Positions 16,400-26,300 of a DNA stretch of 64,000 bases are shown here, in pieces. The DNA is taken from the NCBI GenBank assembly GCA_046328715.1, contig JAXLWB010000052.1, positions 1-64,000 on the forward strand, read 5' to 3'. Source of the stretch: JAXLWB01 sp046328715. GTDB taxonomy: Bacteria; Chloroflexota; Anaerolineae; Caldilineales; Caldilineaceae. The first letter of the stretch is position 1. Each line of letters opens with the position of its first letter. The position numbers and the translations under genes were made by a program. Below the pieces are notes generated by a model that saw only the letters and a list, made by a program, of their open reading frames with translations, ran no database searches and was not told the origin of the DNA.

Positions 16400-17946
16400 A
16401 TTTGCACGATCTCTTTGCTATCCCACGCAAACGTAACGCCAACAAGGTTGCGATAGAGTACAAAGATGAGCAGGGGCAAACCAGCACCTGGACCTACGAG
16501 CTCCTGCACGATGCCGTGGATCGGCTGGCATTGGGGCTGCAAGCGTGGGGGCTGGGAAAAGGTGACCGTGTCGCTTTCTTCCTCAGCAATCGACCTGAGT
16601 TTGCCATCGCCTATCTGGCTGTGATCAAGATCGGTGCGATTATGGTGCCGATCAATCTGCGCTACCGCAAGCTCGAAATCAGCCACATCCTTGCCGACTG
16701 CGCGCCGAAATTGCTTGTCACCGAACATAGCCTGCAATCGATCCTCGACGAAGTGCAAGGCTCGATCCAAATGCCAGCTTTGCTCTATGTGGACGAATGG
16801 TCACGTTGGGTGAATAGCGCGTTGCATAATCCGCATTCCATCATTCACGAGAACGTTGGTGCGGATGACCTCGCCCTGATCATGTACACCTCGGGCACAA
16901 CGGGGCGCAGCAAGGGTGCGATGATCAGCCATAACAACGTGCTGACCTGGGTGACGACGCTGCTTACCGCCTGGGCATGGGAGCAGAATGATCGGCTTCT
17001 ACTCTGTCTGCCGCTCTTTCATGTGCATGGCCTGGTTAATGGCCTGCATTGTGCCTTGGCAGCGGGTGCAACCTTGCTCCTGCGTCCGCAGTTCGAAAAG
17101 GAGCAAACACTGGCCGAACTTTGCGGTGATCTTCCAAGCGGGCTGCCGACGGTCTTTTTTGCCGTACCTACGATTTACGTCCGCCTGGTTGAAGAATTGA
17201 ATTACCAATTAGGGACGCTGCACACGCCGCTCGCTTTCTCGCACATGCGCCTCTTCTGCTCTGGGAGTGCGCCGCTAGCCGCCGAGACCATGATCGAGTT
17301 TGAACGGTTGACCGGACACTCAATTCTTGAACGCTATGGCATGACCGAAACGGGGATGAATCTTAGTAATCCCTATATCGGCGCACGGGTTCCTGGCACG
17401 GTCGGCTTGCCACTGACCGGCGTCTCGATGCGTATTATCAAGCCGAGCAACGACAAAGTATTGGTCGATGTCGCAAGTGGTGAAGAAGGTGAGTTGCTCG
17501 TACGCGGCAGTAACGTCTTTCTGGGCTACTGGAACGCACCGGAAAAGACTGCCTCTAGCTTTAGTAACGATGCCAGTGGTGTGCAGTGGTTCCACACCGG
17601 CGACCTAGCACGCCAAGACCCAGAGACGGGCTATGTCACGCTTTTGGGACGGCGGCACGAATTGATCATCAGTGGCGGCTTTAATATTTACCCGCGCGAG
17701 ATTGAGGAGATGCTGACCACTTTCCCAGGCATCAGCGAGGCAGCGGTGGTCGCCATGCCTCACAACGAATGGGGCGAAGTGCCGTCGGCCTATCTTGTCT
17801 GTTCCTGCTCAATTGATGAGGGAGAGTTGGTTGCCTATTGCCGCAAACAGCTTGCCAGTTTCAAAGTGCCGCGGAAGTTTACCTATGTAGAGGCATTACC
17901 GCGCAACGCAATGGGAAAAATTGTGAAGAATCTGTTGCCACGGTAA
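16396..17946 (+). CDS. Acyl-CoA synthetase (AMP-forming, ANL superfamily)
   Basis: A 516-residue adenylate-forming ligase with the whole motif set: A3 P-loop YTSGTTGRSKG (164-174), A5 YGMTETG, A7 WFHTGD, A8 GRRHELIISGGFNIYPREIEE and the A10 catalytic lysine in NAMGKIVK (about K508). These enzymes activate a carboxylate with ATP and pass it to CoA in the cytoplasm. Length and motifs fit malonyl-CoA or medium/long-chain acyl-CoA synthetases, but the binding pocket cannot be assigned. The ATG overlaps the aminotransferase stop as ATGA, indicating translational coupling. A transaminase-plus-CoA-ligase pair would suit conversion of an amino acid-derived keto acid or amino-acyl chain; this is inference. 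Confidence 0.9.
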   Translation: MNLHDLFAIPRKRNANKVAIEYKDEQGQTSTWTYELLHDAVDRLALGLQAWGLGKGDRVAFFLSNRPEFAIAYLAVIKIGAIMVPINLRYRKLEISHILADCAPKLLVTEHSLQSILDEVQGSIQMPALLYVDEWSRWVNSALHNPHSIIHENVGADDLALIMYTSGTTGRSKGAMISHNNVLTWVTTLLTAWAWEQNDRLLLCLPLFHVHGLVNGLHCALAAGATLLLRPQFEKEQTLAELCGDLPSGLPTVFFAVPTIYVRLVEELNYQLGTLHTPLAFSHMRLFCSGSAPLAAETMIEFERLTGHSILERYGMTETGMNLSNPYIGARVPGTVGLPLTGVSMRIIKPSNDKVLVDVASGEEGELLVRGSNVFLGYWNAPEKTASSFSNDASGVQWFHTGDLARQDPETGYVTLLGRRHELIISGGFNIYPREIEEMLTTFPGISEAAVVAMPHNEWGEVPSAYLVCSCSIDEGELVAYCRKQLASFKVPRKFTYVEALPRNAMGKIVKNLLPR

Positions 17947-17962
17947 TGCGAAATGGTATGGA

Positions 17963-18038
17963 ATAACCACGAAATACACAAAATAGACGAAATTTGAGCG
18001 GTTCTTCTTTCATGTGCTTCGTTTAATTTCGTGGTTAC
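17963..18038. repeat. Word-type palindrome between convergent genes
   Basis: AACCACGAAAT (17964-17974) and ATTTCGTGGTT (18026-18036) are mirror arms with further matches inside (GACGAAATT / GTTTAATTTC). It lies between the convergent stops of the acyl-CoA ligase and the XdhC-like gene, a good place for a two-way terminator. Confidence 0.65.
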
Positions 18039-18051
18039 AATTCTTGGTTTA

Positions 18052-18783
18052 TTACGCCCGCATTCCGTTTTTCACCGCCACAATCTCAGCGATAATTGAA
18101 ACGGCGATCTCTTCTGGACGTTTGCCGCCTAGGTCAAGCCCGATCGGCGAATGGATGCGTGCCAGTTGCTCTTCGGTGCAGCCTAGCTCGCGTAGTTGCT
18201 CGACTCGTTTGGCGTGGGTCTTCTTAGAGCCAAGGGCACCAATGTAGCGTGCAGGCTGTTTGAGGGCATAAGCTAGCGCCGGCGTGTCGAACTTGTCGTC
18301 GTGGCTGAGGGTGAGGAAATAAGTCGATTCGTCAAACTGGATTTGTGACAGCGCTTCTTCGGGCCACTCGACGATCAGTTGCTGGACATGCGGGAAGCGA
18401 TCGGGCGTCGCAAAGCCAGATCGTGCATCGATGACGATGGTATGGAAGCCGAGTGTGTTGGCAAAAGTCACCAAATGAATCGCCACATGCACGGCACCGA
18501 TGATGATCAACTTGGCGGGCGGCACATAGACCTCGATAAAGAGGTTGCGCGTAACGCCTTGCGTGGTGATCTCACTCAGCTCGCTCTTCTGTTCGCGCAA
18601 GAGCGTAGCTGCCTTGGCCAGGATTGCTTGGTCGGCTTCTGGGTTGCCGGTCGTTCCGTCGCTGCGACCATCGGGCCAGATGAGCAACTTGCTGCCGATT
18701 CCTTCACCGCCAACTACGGTCGCCATGGCAATTAATTGACCCGCACGGACCGCACTGCTGAATTGATCAAAGAGGGTGGACAT
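18052..18783 (-). CDS. XdhC/CoxI family protein, C-terminal Rossmann-type
   Basis: A 243-residue protein of the XdhC/CoxF-I group, which matures molybdenum hydroxylases such as xanthine or CO dehydrogenase by handling the Mo cofactor. The C-terminal XdhC Rossmann domain is clear: AKLIIIGAVHVAIHLVTFA (a Rossmann G-x-G variant), IDARSGFATPDRFPH, YFLTLSHDDKFD, ARYIGALGSKKTH and IHSPIGLDLGGKRPEEIAVSI. The N-terminal half (1-85) is short and lacks the GSxPRxxGxxM and GGCVEG motifs of the usual XdhC_CoxI domain; that domain occurs alone at 50685-50996. No molybdenum hydroxylase subunit lies in the window. Gap to rpoD upstream: 82 bp, with a palindrome. Confidence 0.85.
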   Translation of the reverse strand: MSTLFDQFSSAVRAGQLIAMATVVGGEGIGSKLLIWPDGRSDGTTGNPEADQAILAKAATLLREQKSELSEITTQGVTRNLFIEVYVPPAKLIIIGAVHVAIHLVTFANTLGFHTIVIDARSGFATPDRFPHVQQLIVEWPEEALSQIQFDESTYFLTLSHDDKFDTPALAYALKQPARYIGALGSKKTHAKRVEQLRELGCTEEQLARIHSPIGLDLGGKRPEEIAVSIIAEIVAVKNGMRA

Positions 18784-18804
18784 AGGGAGTGAAAGGTTGC
18801 GAGG

Positions 18805-18863
18805 GATGAGGGGTGAGGGGTGAGGCTAGACCGACTAGCTCACCCCTCACCCTCACCCCTCAT
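18805..18863. repeat. Word-type palindrome (GAGGGGTGAGGGGTGAG)
   Basis: GATGAGGGGTGAGGGGTGAG (18805-18824) is followed by CTCACCCCTCACCCTCACCCC (18839-18859). It begins 2 bp after the rpoD stop, with a T run beyond, so it probably terminates rpoD transcripts. Confidence 0.75.
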
Positions 18864-18864
18864 T

Positions 18865-20157
18865 TTATCCAAGATAATCCCGTAGCTTGCGGCTGCGCAG
18901 CGGATGGCGCAGCTTGCGTAAGGCTTTGGCTTCGATTTGGCGGACACGTTCGCGGGTGACGTTGAACTCTTTGCCGACATCTTCTAATGTGCGGGGCATA
19001 CCATCTTCCAAGCCGAAGCGCATGACCAGCACACGCTTTTCCCGCTCGTTCAAGCCATCCAGAATCTCTTCCATCTGCTCCTTCAGCAGTTGACGGCTGG
19101 CGGTGTCAACCGGTCCGGGCACACTGTCATCCTCGATGAAGTCGCCGAGGGAGCTACTTTCTTCGTTGCCCACTGGCGTCTCTAGGCTGATTGGCTCCTG
19201 GCTCAAGCGCTGGATCTTACGCACCTTAGTGGCTGCCTTTTCAAGCTTGCGCTCGGTGTCGTGGTCGAGCTTGCTGTTGTTGAGCAAGGCACTGCGCACG
19301 ACAATGGCATCATCAGGTTCGAGATAGTCCATCTGCAAAGCGATCTCTTCGTGGGTTGGCTCGCGGCCCAGTTCCTGCTGCAACTGGCGCTGGGTGCGTG
19401 CCTGGCGGCTGATCGTCTCGTGCATGTGGACGGGAATGCGAATCGTACGGGCCTGGTCAGCAATGGCACGGCTGATTGCTTGACGGATCCACCAGGTGGC
19501 GTATGTGCTAAACTTGAAACCTAGGGTATGGTCAAACTTATCGACCGCACGCAGCAATCCGATGTTGCCTTCCTGGATCAGGTCGTTGAAGTTTAAACCA
19601 CGACCGATATAGCGTTTGGCCACGCTAACCACCAGACGCAGGTTGCTGTTGGCGAGCTGGTTGTGCGCATTTTTGCCACGGATGATCGCCTGCTCCAGAT
19701 CATCGCGCTCATCCAGATCGGTTACGTCGCCTTGTTCAAGTTTCTGTTGAGCTTCTACACCACGCTTGATGCGTTGTGCCAGATCTACTTCCTCTTCGGC
19801 ACTCAACAGCGGATGCAGGCCGATATCGCGCAAATACATGCGGATCGGGTCCAAACTTTGACCGGCATCGGCGACGTCGGCCACCAATTTCTCGATTGGT
19901 TCAAAGCGTTCCCGTTCGACCTCTTCTTCAAACTTGATATCACGCTCAATGCGCGGGATCGGAGCTGAATCATCGTCTTCCTCGGCTTCCGTTTCAGGAA
20001 TATCGGCGAAGACATCTTCCTCAGTGGCTTCCTTGTTCCCTAAGTTGATATATTCATCCAGCTCACTACCACCACCTGCCCGTGGCAGCGGCATGATGAT
20101 ATCATCTTCTTCGAGATCTGGTTCGGTTTCAATTCGTTGTGGTTTAGTTAAAGCCAT
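18865..20157 (-). CDS. rpoD: RNA polymerase primary sigma factor (sigma-70, RpoD/SigA)
   Basis: The housekeeping sigma factor, with an acidic N-terminal tail (about 5-95) in place of a full region 1.1. Region 1.2 is DPIRMYLRDIGLHPLLSAEE. Region 2 includes NFNDLIQEGNIGLLRAVDKF and the -10 recognition helix FSTYATWWIRQAISRAI. Region 3 is RIPVHMHETI. Region 4 has DGMPRTLEDVGKEF and the HTH VTRERVRQIEAKALRKLRHP. I take the ATG at 20157 (MALTKPQ), preceded by AAGTGA; a GTG three codons earlier is less likely. About 430 residues is usual for the short SigA form. It lies 3' of dnaG on the same strand, the widespread dnaG-rpoD arrangement. Confidence 0.96.
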   Translation of the reverse strand: MALTKPQRIETEPDLEEDDIIMPLPRAGGGSELDEYINLGNKEATEEDVFADIPETEAEEDDDSAPIPRIERDIKFEEEVERERFEPIEKLVADVADAGQSLDPIRMYLRDIGLHPLLSAEEEVDLAQRIKRGVEAQQKLEQGDVTDLDERDDLEQAIIRGKNAHNQLANSNLRLVVSVAKRYIGRGLNFNDLIQEGNIGLLRAVDKFDHTLGFKFSTYATWWIRQAISRAIADQARTIRIPVHMHETISRQARTQRQLQQELGREPTHEEIALQMDYLEPDDAIVVRSALLNNSKLDHDTERKLEKAATKVRKIQRLSQEPISLETPVGNEESSSLGDFIEDDSVPGPVDTASRQLLKEQMEEILDGLNEREKRVLVMRFGLEDGMPRTLEDVGKEFNVTRERVRQIEAKALRKLRHPLRSRKLRDYLG

Positions 20158-20193
20158 GAAAGTCACTTAATTAGACTGCGATTAATATGAAAT

Positions 20194-20264
20194 AAGCAGG
20201 TGGCAGGTGGCAAGGTGCAATATGTAACTACTTCGGTATTCTGCATCTTGCAACTTGCTCCTTA
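20194..20264. repeat. Word-type palindrome between dnaG and rpoD
   Basis: AAGCAGGTGGCAGGTGGCAA (20194-20213) is partly mirrored by TGCATCTTGCAACTTGCTCC (20242-20261). It uses the same GCAGGTGGCAAGG words as the copies near 1.1, 2.0 and 3.4 kb. It could uncouple dnaG and rpoD message levels. Confidence 0.65.
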
Positions 20265-22250
20265 GTATAAATTCGATTTCTGTGTATTCCAATGTACACT
20301 CAAGTGCTGCAAATGACCAATCTCACGACGAATCTGGTCATTTGTTCTGCCGAAGTTTAGGATCGACTCCCGATCTTGGTTGCGCTGCGCCTCGTCCAGC
20401 AAGAACTTGATTTGGGTCAATTCATTCTTTAACCGTTGAATGCGTAGACGAACCAGGCTTTTGAATGTGTCGCCGCGTAAGGCATCGCTTGGCATGGCTG
20501 GCAACTTGGCTCCATAGGCAATCAGATGAGCGAGTCGTCCATGCAATTCCAACGGGAGTGTCTCTTGATAGAGCTCAACATCCCACGGCTCATCGCCTGC
20601 CAGGTAGCTGCTTAAGCTGCGCAAGATTTCCTGATTCTCAATCCGTAACAGATCGGTGGGCTGGAGTCCCTTGATCCCTTGTTGGCGAGTCTCGCCTGCC
20701 AGCCAAAAGAGTAATTCTGGATCGCGCAACAAATTCGTTAGCAGATGGTCCTCATGATCCGGTGGCGCTGGTTGGCGCTGCGTGGGGGAGGTAGGCTTGC
20801 TGATCGAACCATTCGTTGGGTTGGGAGCACCTGTTTCACCCTCCAGGCTGCGATGTTCCGGGCGTCGTTGACGTGCTGTATCGGAATTACTATTCCGCTC
20901 GATCCCCGCTTGCACGATGCGTGTTTCGGCTTGGACACGCATCTCAATCGTTGATTCATCGATCCGCAACAGGCGAGCTAAACGTTGACCATAATGTTGA
21001 CGTTCGGTTTCGTCTTCGATTTCGGCAATTAACGGCGTTAACTCGGTGACGGCTTGTGCCTTGCCCGCTGCACTGCTGAGATCGACCTGCGAACAGATCA
21101 CCTCGATATAGAAGTCAACCAAGGGTTTGGCCTGCTTCACCAACTCCGGCCAAGCTTTGGTATTCTTGCGAATGAACTCGTCGGGGTCCTTCCCCTCGGG
21201 CATCGACAAGATGGACAGATTGGCACCCAAGCGTTCGGTCATGCGGATGCCGCCGGAGCCGACAGTGGGTTTGCGCAACTTGCCTAGCGATTGACGGGCT
21301 TGGTTAAGGCCACGAATTGTCGCCGATTGCCCCGCTGCATCGGCATCGAGCGCTAAAACATAGTTGCTGGTGTAGCGTTGCAGTTGTTTCAACTGCTCGG
21401 CAGTCAGCGCCGTTCCCATACAGGCAACCACGTTGGCATAACCATATTGATGAGCGGCAATCACATCCATGTAGCCTTCGACAATCACAACCTGATCTTC
21501 TTTGCGGATTGCCTGCTGCGCTAGATCGATGCCATAGACCACATGTGATTTGTGAAAGAGTGCTGTTTCGGACGTGTTCAAGTATTTCGGTAAACTGCTA
21601 TCGAGTACCCGTCCACCAAAACCAATCACCCGTCCCTGTCGATCCCGGATTGGGATCATCAGGCGATTGCGAAAGGCATCGTAGACACTTTCGCGTTCCT
21701 CATTGCGTTTGAGCAGCCCTGCAGCGATCTGCTGATCGATGGAAAAGTTGCGTGCGCTGAGAAAATCACGCAGGCTGTTCCAACTCTCCAGTGCAAAGCC
21801 AAGTTGAAAGCGTTCGCTGGTCTGCGCATCAATCGCCCGCCGCTCCAAATAGGCCCGCGCTGCCTTTGCTGCTGGATGGTGGGCCAAAACCTCTTGAAAA
21901 TATTGAGCGGCGACCCCGTTGATATCGTAGAGCGAACCACGCTGCTGGTGGTCGGGATCTCGTTCATTCTCTTCGAGCGTAATCCCAAGATCGCGAGCGA
22001 GCATTTGCAGCACTTCGCGAAATTCGAGGTTTTCCTTGCGCATCAGGAAGGTGAAAACGTCACCACCGGTTGCGCATCCTCCGAAGCAGTGCCAAGTGCC
22101 CGAATTGGGAAAGACAACAAAGCTCGGCGTACGCTCACTATGGAAAGGGCAGAGCCCCTTGTACGAATTTCCTGCGCGCTTCAGTTGCGTATAACGAGAA
22201 ATGATTTCAACAATATCAGCGCGCTCTTTGATTTCATCGGTTACACTCAT
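20262..22250 (-). CDS. dnaG: DNA primase
   Basis: Bacterial primase that makes RNA primers at the replication fork. In 662 residues: an N-terminal CHC2 zinc-binding domain with CPFH (34-37) and WHCFGGC (53-59); the primase catalytic core including RLMIPIRDRQGRVIGFGGR; a TOPRIM centre with VIVEGYMDVIAAHQYG, ALDADAAGQ and the EGKDPDEFI motif; and a C-terminal helical region for helicase contact after a Pro/Thr-rich linker (about 455-500). The zinc ribbon's last cysteines are spaced C-x3-C, one residue more than the common C-x2-C. It starts the minus-strand dnaG-rpoD operon under a near-consensus promoter about 210 bp upstream. Confidence 0.97.
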   Translation of the reverse strand: MSVTDEIKERADIVEIISRYTQLKRAGNSYKGLCPFHSERTPSFVVFPNSGTWHCFGGCATGGDVFTFLMRKENLEFREVLQMLARDLGITLEENERDPDHQQRGSLYDINGVAAQYFQEVLAHHPAAKAARAYLERRAIDAQTSERFQLGFALESWNSLRDFLSARNFSIDQQIAAGLLKRNEERESVYDAFRNRLMIPIRDRQGRVIGFGGRVLDSSLPKYLNTSETALFHKSHVVYGIDLAQQAIRKEDQVVIVEGYMDVIAAHQYGYANVVACMGTALTAEQLKQLQRYTSNYVLALDADAAGQSATIRGLNQARQSLGKLRKPTVGSGGIRMTERLGANLSILSMPEGKDPDEFIRKNTKAWPELVKQAKPLVDFYIEVICSQVDLSSAAGKAQAVTELTPLIAEIEDETERQHYGQRLARLLRIDESTIEMRVQAETRIVQAGIERNSNSDTARQRRPEHRSLEGETGAPNPTNGSISKPTSPTQRQPAPPDHEDHLLTNLLRDPELLFWLAGETRQQGIKGLQPTDLLRIENQEILRSLSSYLAGDEPWDVELYQETLPLELHGRLAHLIAYGAKLPAMPSDALRGDTFKSLVRLRIQRLKNELTQIKFLLDEAQRNQDRESILNFGRTNDQIRREIGHLQHLSVHWNTQKSNLY

Positions 22251-22460
22251 GCTGGCTCGATTAAACTTGGCTTTGAATGAGAACCAGAGTTTGCTTTCTC
22301 AAATGAGCCTCGAAAACTCCGGTCCTCATTGCAACCATAGTTCAGCAACCAACAACTGCTTCCACTGGATTGCGCTCGTTCTGGCAAAACGGATCTACCA
22401 TCGGTTGCTCAGTTGTTATCTGCATCAATTGTTAAAATCGCTCATACTCAAGCGTAAGGA
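22251..22460 (-). other. Untranslated leader of dnaG
   Basis: No gene is visible between the dnaG start and its promoter. If the promoter is right, this is a 5' leader of about 205 nt. I see no recognised riboswitch or strong hairpin in it. Confidence 0.5.
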
Positions 22461-22489
22461 ATTATAGCGGTAGGATGAAGCGGTGTCAA
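22461..22489 (-). promoter_or_regulatory. Near-consensus sigma-70 promoter for dnaG-rpoD
   Basis: On the minus strand TTGACA (22489-22484), a 17-bp spacer and TATAAT (22466-22461) are a perfect consensus pair pointing to dnaG. Confidence 0.8.
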
Positions 22490-22595
22490 AGACTGTTTAT
22501 TTTTTTCAGTAGACTTTCTTCCAATTCAGACACAAAATATAGGCGGTGAGGTGCATAAAATTGACTTTGCCGCTTGTCTCCTGCACCCAACATCC

Positions 22596-23006
22596 CTACG
22601 CCTTGGTCGTAGGCAGACCATGTGCTTCCGCAACCGAAGGATAGAGGCGTTCTGCCTCCTCAAAAAGCTCAAAAAGCTGCGCTGCTTTGAGCATATTTCC
22701 CTTTACCTTTACCTTGCCGCTGAAGAAAGCCGCACTTGTGCTTTCAATGCCGGTCCACATACGATGGAGCAAACTGGCTGGCATGCTAATTTCAAGATTC
22801 GCTTTGCCAGGACGTGGGCCGAAAAAGACCTCCAACGGAGGCTGTCGGCCATCAAGCAGCATCTCTGCCTCTGGCTCGGTAGTTTTGAGCCGGATTACCA
22901 GGTTGCTGCGGGTAAAGGTCTCGATATTTTGCGGGTTTTCACTGACACGTTGAAACAGGTCATTTAGCACATTGTAAAGCTGATCCGCCGATTGATACAC
23001 CGTCAT
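22596..23006 (-). CDS. SCP2 sterol-binding domain protein
   Basis: A single 136-residue domain of the SCP2 family, which binds lipids or acyl chains in a hydrophobic tunnel. The visible pattern is NLVIRLKTTEPEAEMLLDGRQPPLEVFFGP, then ANLEISMPASLLHRMWTG, then the conserved end SAFFSGKVKVKGNMLKAAQLFELF (written here without its leading residues), where GK-KVKGN is the family signature. Bacterial stand-alone SCP2 proteins have no firmly assigned role. The ATG at 23006 follows AAAAGGATAGGAA, a strong ribosome-binding site, and a candidate promoter lies about 80 bp upstream. It is probably transcribed alone. Confidence 0.9.
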   Translation of the reverse strand: MTVYQSADQLYNVLNDLFQRVSENPQNIETFTRSNLVIRLKTTEPEAEMLLDGRQPPLEVFFGPRPGKANLEISMPASLLHRMWTGIESTSAAFFSGKVKVKGNMLKAAQLFELFEEAERLYPSVAEAHGLPTTKA

Positions 23007-23083
23007 TTCCTATCCTTTTGCCTGATCCAAGAGGGCACCGTCACAAAATCGCCCTATCGATGATTATTCTCATCATCACTCTA

Positions 23084-23112
23084 ATTATACGGGTAGATGC
23101 AATGAGCGCCAA
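23084..23112 (-). promoter_or_regulatory. Candidate promoter of the SCP2 gene
   Basis: On the minus strand TTGGCG (23112-23107), a 17-bp spacer and a perfect TATAAT (23089-23084). Confidence 0.55.
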
Positions 23113-23145
23113 ACAAAACTTCGGCGGCGAACGATTGTTCCATAG

Positions 23146-23183
23146 AAAAAAGCGGGACCAGCACTTGCTGATCCCGCTTTTCC
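23146..23183. terminator. Bidirectional rho-independent terminator
   Basis: A run of A, then AGCGGGA ... TCCCGCT and a run of T form a strong G/C stem with A/T flanks. A second inner pairing is CAGCA/TGCTG. It lies beyond the 3' end of the giant secreted-protein gene (minus strand) and closes that transcript. Confidence 0.85.
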
Positions 23184-23301
23184 TACCCTAATCTGTAGCT
23201 ATGAACATTTGCTAACTTAACCAGCGCTCTCTCGGACAGGCATGTAAAGTATGCTGAATTGCCAACCCATATTGCCCGTGAAGTGACGGTTAAGTTGCGT
23301 G

Positions 23302-26300
23302 TTACCTTGTGACCAACGGCAGATAGATCGACAGATCCTGTTTTTCTACTTCAAACGCTTTTTCACCCGAGATCTTTTCTTCGGGCGACTGATTGCGTAC
23401 TGCAATGCCTACACTCTGACCCAAAGCGAGAAGGTCAGCGCTTACCTGCACCTTCAACTGGCTAGCGCTGACAAACTGCGTTAGCAAAGCGTTCCCATTC
23501 CACAACACCTGGGCATCGGCGCTGAAGTTGCTGCCGTTGATCACCATGGTCAGGGCCGAACTGCCGGCTTTGGCCGTGGCTGGGGACAAACTGTTGATCT
23601 GGGGTGCGTTAGCCTCGACCACAAAGGCAAGTGCATTCGATTCGAAGTTGTCTGGTGCTGGAGAACGGACAGTGACCTGTGGGACCCCTGCAGTGCCCAA
23701 CTGCGTCGTTCCAACGTCCGCGACAACATGTTCATCATCGACCCAGGTTGTGGGCAATTCAGCCCCAGCCCAAAGCACAGTGGTGCCGCTGATGAGGTTC
23801 GTTCCTTCTACCGTCATCGTCAATGCTGAACTGCCGACTGTAGCGGTAAATGGATCCAAAGCGCTAATCGTGGGCTGGTCACCGAAAGCAGTGGTTGCCC
23901 AGCTCTTGGGTTGGTTAGAGATCGAGGCGTACGGCCAAACATAGTCGTCATCCTGGGTATTGACCCGATAATGGCCAGCGCTCAGACCAACCAGGTGGTT
24001 CCAGCCACCAACTGTCGCCTTGTCGATGCGCAGTTCAGCGCTCCAAGTTTCGGCCCCTGCCTTCACTTGCGCCTGTAAACCGCCTGGCCCACTGGCATCA
24101 AAGCCACCTGCGCCGTCGCCCGCCGTGGTCAAGACGTCGCCATCTTCACCAGCGAAGAAGCCGATGTCGCCGGCCTGGGCCAAGGCACTGCGATTGTGAT
24201 CGACATCCACGCGCAAGCCGACCAAGGCTCCTGGTGTCGTAGCTCCCTTGGGCAACCCGGAGAAACAGGCCCACAGCGCATCATTGCTGCGCAGCAAACG
24301 CACGGTCGCCTGCGAGCCATCATTGTAAGGTTTCAACTGGAGTTGGCTGCCGCTGGCATAGGTTGTATCGTCACAGGCTCCGTCGAGTTGAGGAGCGGTT
24401 GCCAGCAACGGTACGCTCAGCGGGGCGATGTTGAAGTTAACTGAAACCTTCTTCGAGTTGCTGAGTGAATCGGTGGCTGTGAAGTCAACTGTCCGTATAC
24501 CAGGGGCCAAACCAGCGGCCATGGCATCCTTGCCTGTGCCGACCGTCACACCATCGACTGACCAGGATAAGGTGCTGTCATTCAATCCACCCTCTTCAGG
24601 ATCAGTCGCTGTACCCTGTAGCGGAATGCTTTCGCCCGCAGCAAAGGTCTGGCCACTGGCTGGATTTAGAATTGCCGCGTCAGGCGCACGGTTTTTGACG
24701 GTAAAGGGCTGCGAGACAGCAATTCCAGTGTGATAGCCATCGCTGGCCAGGACACGAATCAATGCCTGATTGGGACCGCTGCCGGGCAGGCTACCCAGAT
24801 CACTAAAGTTCAACGTGTAATGACCTTCGGGTGTACTGGGGTAGTCAGTGGTCAAGGTGTGCCACTTGGCACCGTTGTCGTGGCTGTATTGCACTGTGAA
24901 AAGCAGACGATCCCCTGCGTCGGCGTCGTTGGCGCTCCATTGGATCGAAAGGTTTGAATCGATCACCGTACCTGCCGTGGGTTGTTCAATGGTGACCGTT
25001 GGGGTGGCGGCACCGGGTTGGATGGTATCGATGACTGTGCTGTCTGCCAATAGGTCAATTCTGTCCACGGTGCCTGCTGGTTGCTCGAAGAGATCGCTGA
25101 AGAGCGCTGTGGCTCCATCCGGCACATGGTCGTCAACGATCTGCGGCGTCAATGTGCGGCTGAGCAACAGATTGTTGCTGGCATCGTAGAGCTTGAGCGT
25201 GTAGGTCGCATGGGGTTCGCCTCCATGATCGACTTGTGCAGCCTGGATGCTGGCCATTTGGCGGGTGGCAGGTGGCAGCGAAGCGGCGGGAAGAATTAGT
25301 ATCGAGCTGATTTCACCACGGTTGTTTTCAATATCCAACAGACCGGTGACAAAGACACGTTCGCCGGCATCGCTTGTATTCGCATCGGCGGCGAGGGTAG
25401 CGTTGCTGGCGGCTGCGAAGTCGTTCATCAGCGCCCGCCAGGTATAGTCGCTCACCCATTGCGAATTGCCGTAGGTCATAAAGTCCGAGGCTTGGTTGGG
25501 GCGGATCGGCGTGAGGGTGGCGGGGTCGAAGCCGTAATATTGATCCGGTCCGACGTTGCTAATCTGGCAGGGCGGATAAGGATAGTTGCCATCGGTGTTG
25601 TCAGGATTGCCGCAGTCGATGTGTTTGCGGCCATGGTTGTGCGCCAACTCCTGCGCCATCACACGACCGGGACGCACGTTGTTCCAACCGGCTGGAATCG
25701 GGTTGGGTGTATGGTCTGGCAACTGCACCCAAGATTGGTTGCTGATCAAACTGGCGTAGCCCGAAGCGCCTCCGTTGTTGGCGTCAGGATGAACCATGCC
25801 CATAAAGTGCACCGGCGCACCGATGTCGTCACAGGCGTCCGGGTTGAAGGTAAGTAGCGCGCGTGTCCAGAGCGAAGCAATCACTTTGTCGCGGTCGGGT
25901 GGACCATTGGTGATGCCCCAGCCATCTTCTAATTCATAGGGACCGTAGCAAGGATAGGGAATCCCATACCAGGTGCAGATCTGTAATTCCTCGACCGGCT
26001 CGGTATCGCGGTAGACCCAGGTGTCAGGCACCGGCCAGCGGCGGTCAAAGTGATCGACCATTGCCCAGAAGTTGGGGTCGTTGACCGAAGGCAGTGGCGT
26101 GTGGGTTCGCACCGGTACCGTCCAGACACAGACCGGAGGCTGATTTTGGAAGGTTACAGTTTGGCTCAATTCGTTGTTGCCCAGATCAAGATCGTTGTGA
26201 AGATGGCGCGGATCGACCTGGAATTTGAATGTGACCTGCCCAGGTTGGATCCAGCTCGCAGGCAGTTGGAAGTACCAACCATCATTCAGTCGGGCGCGGT

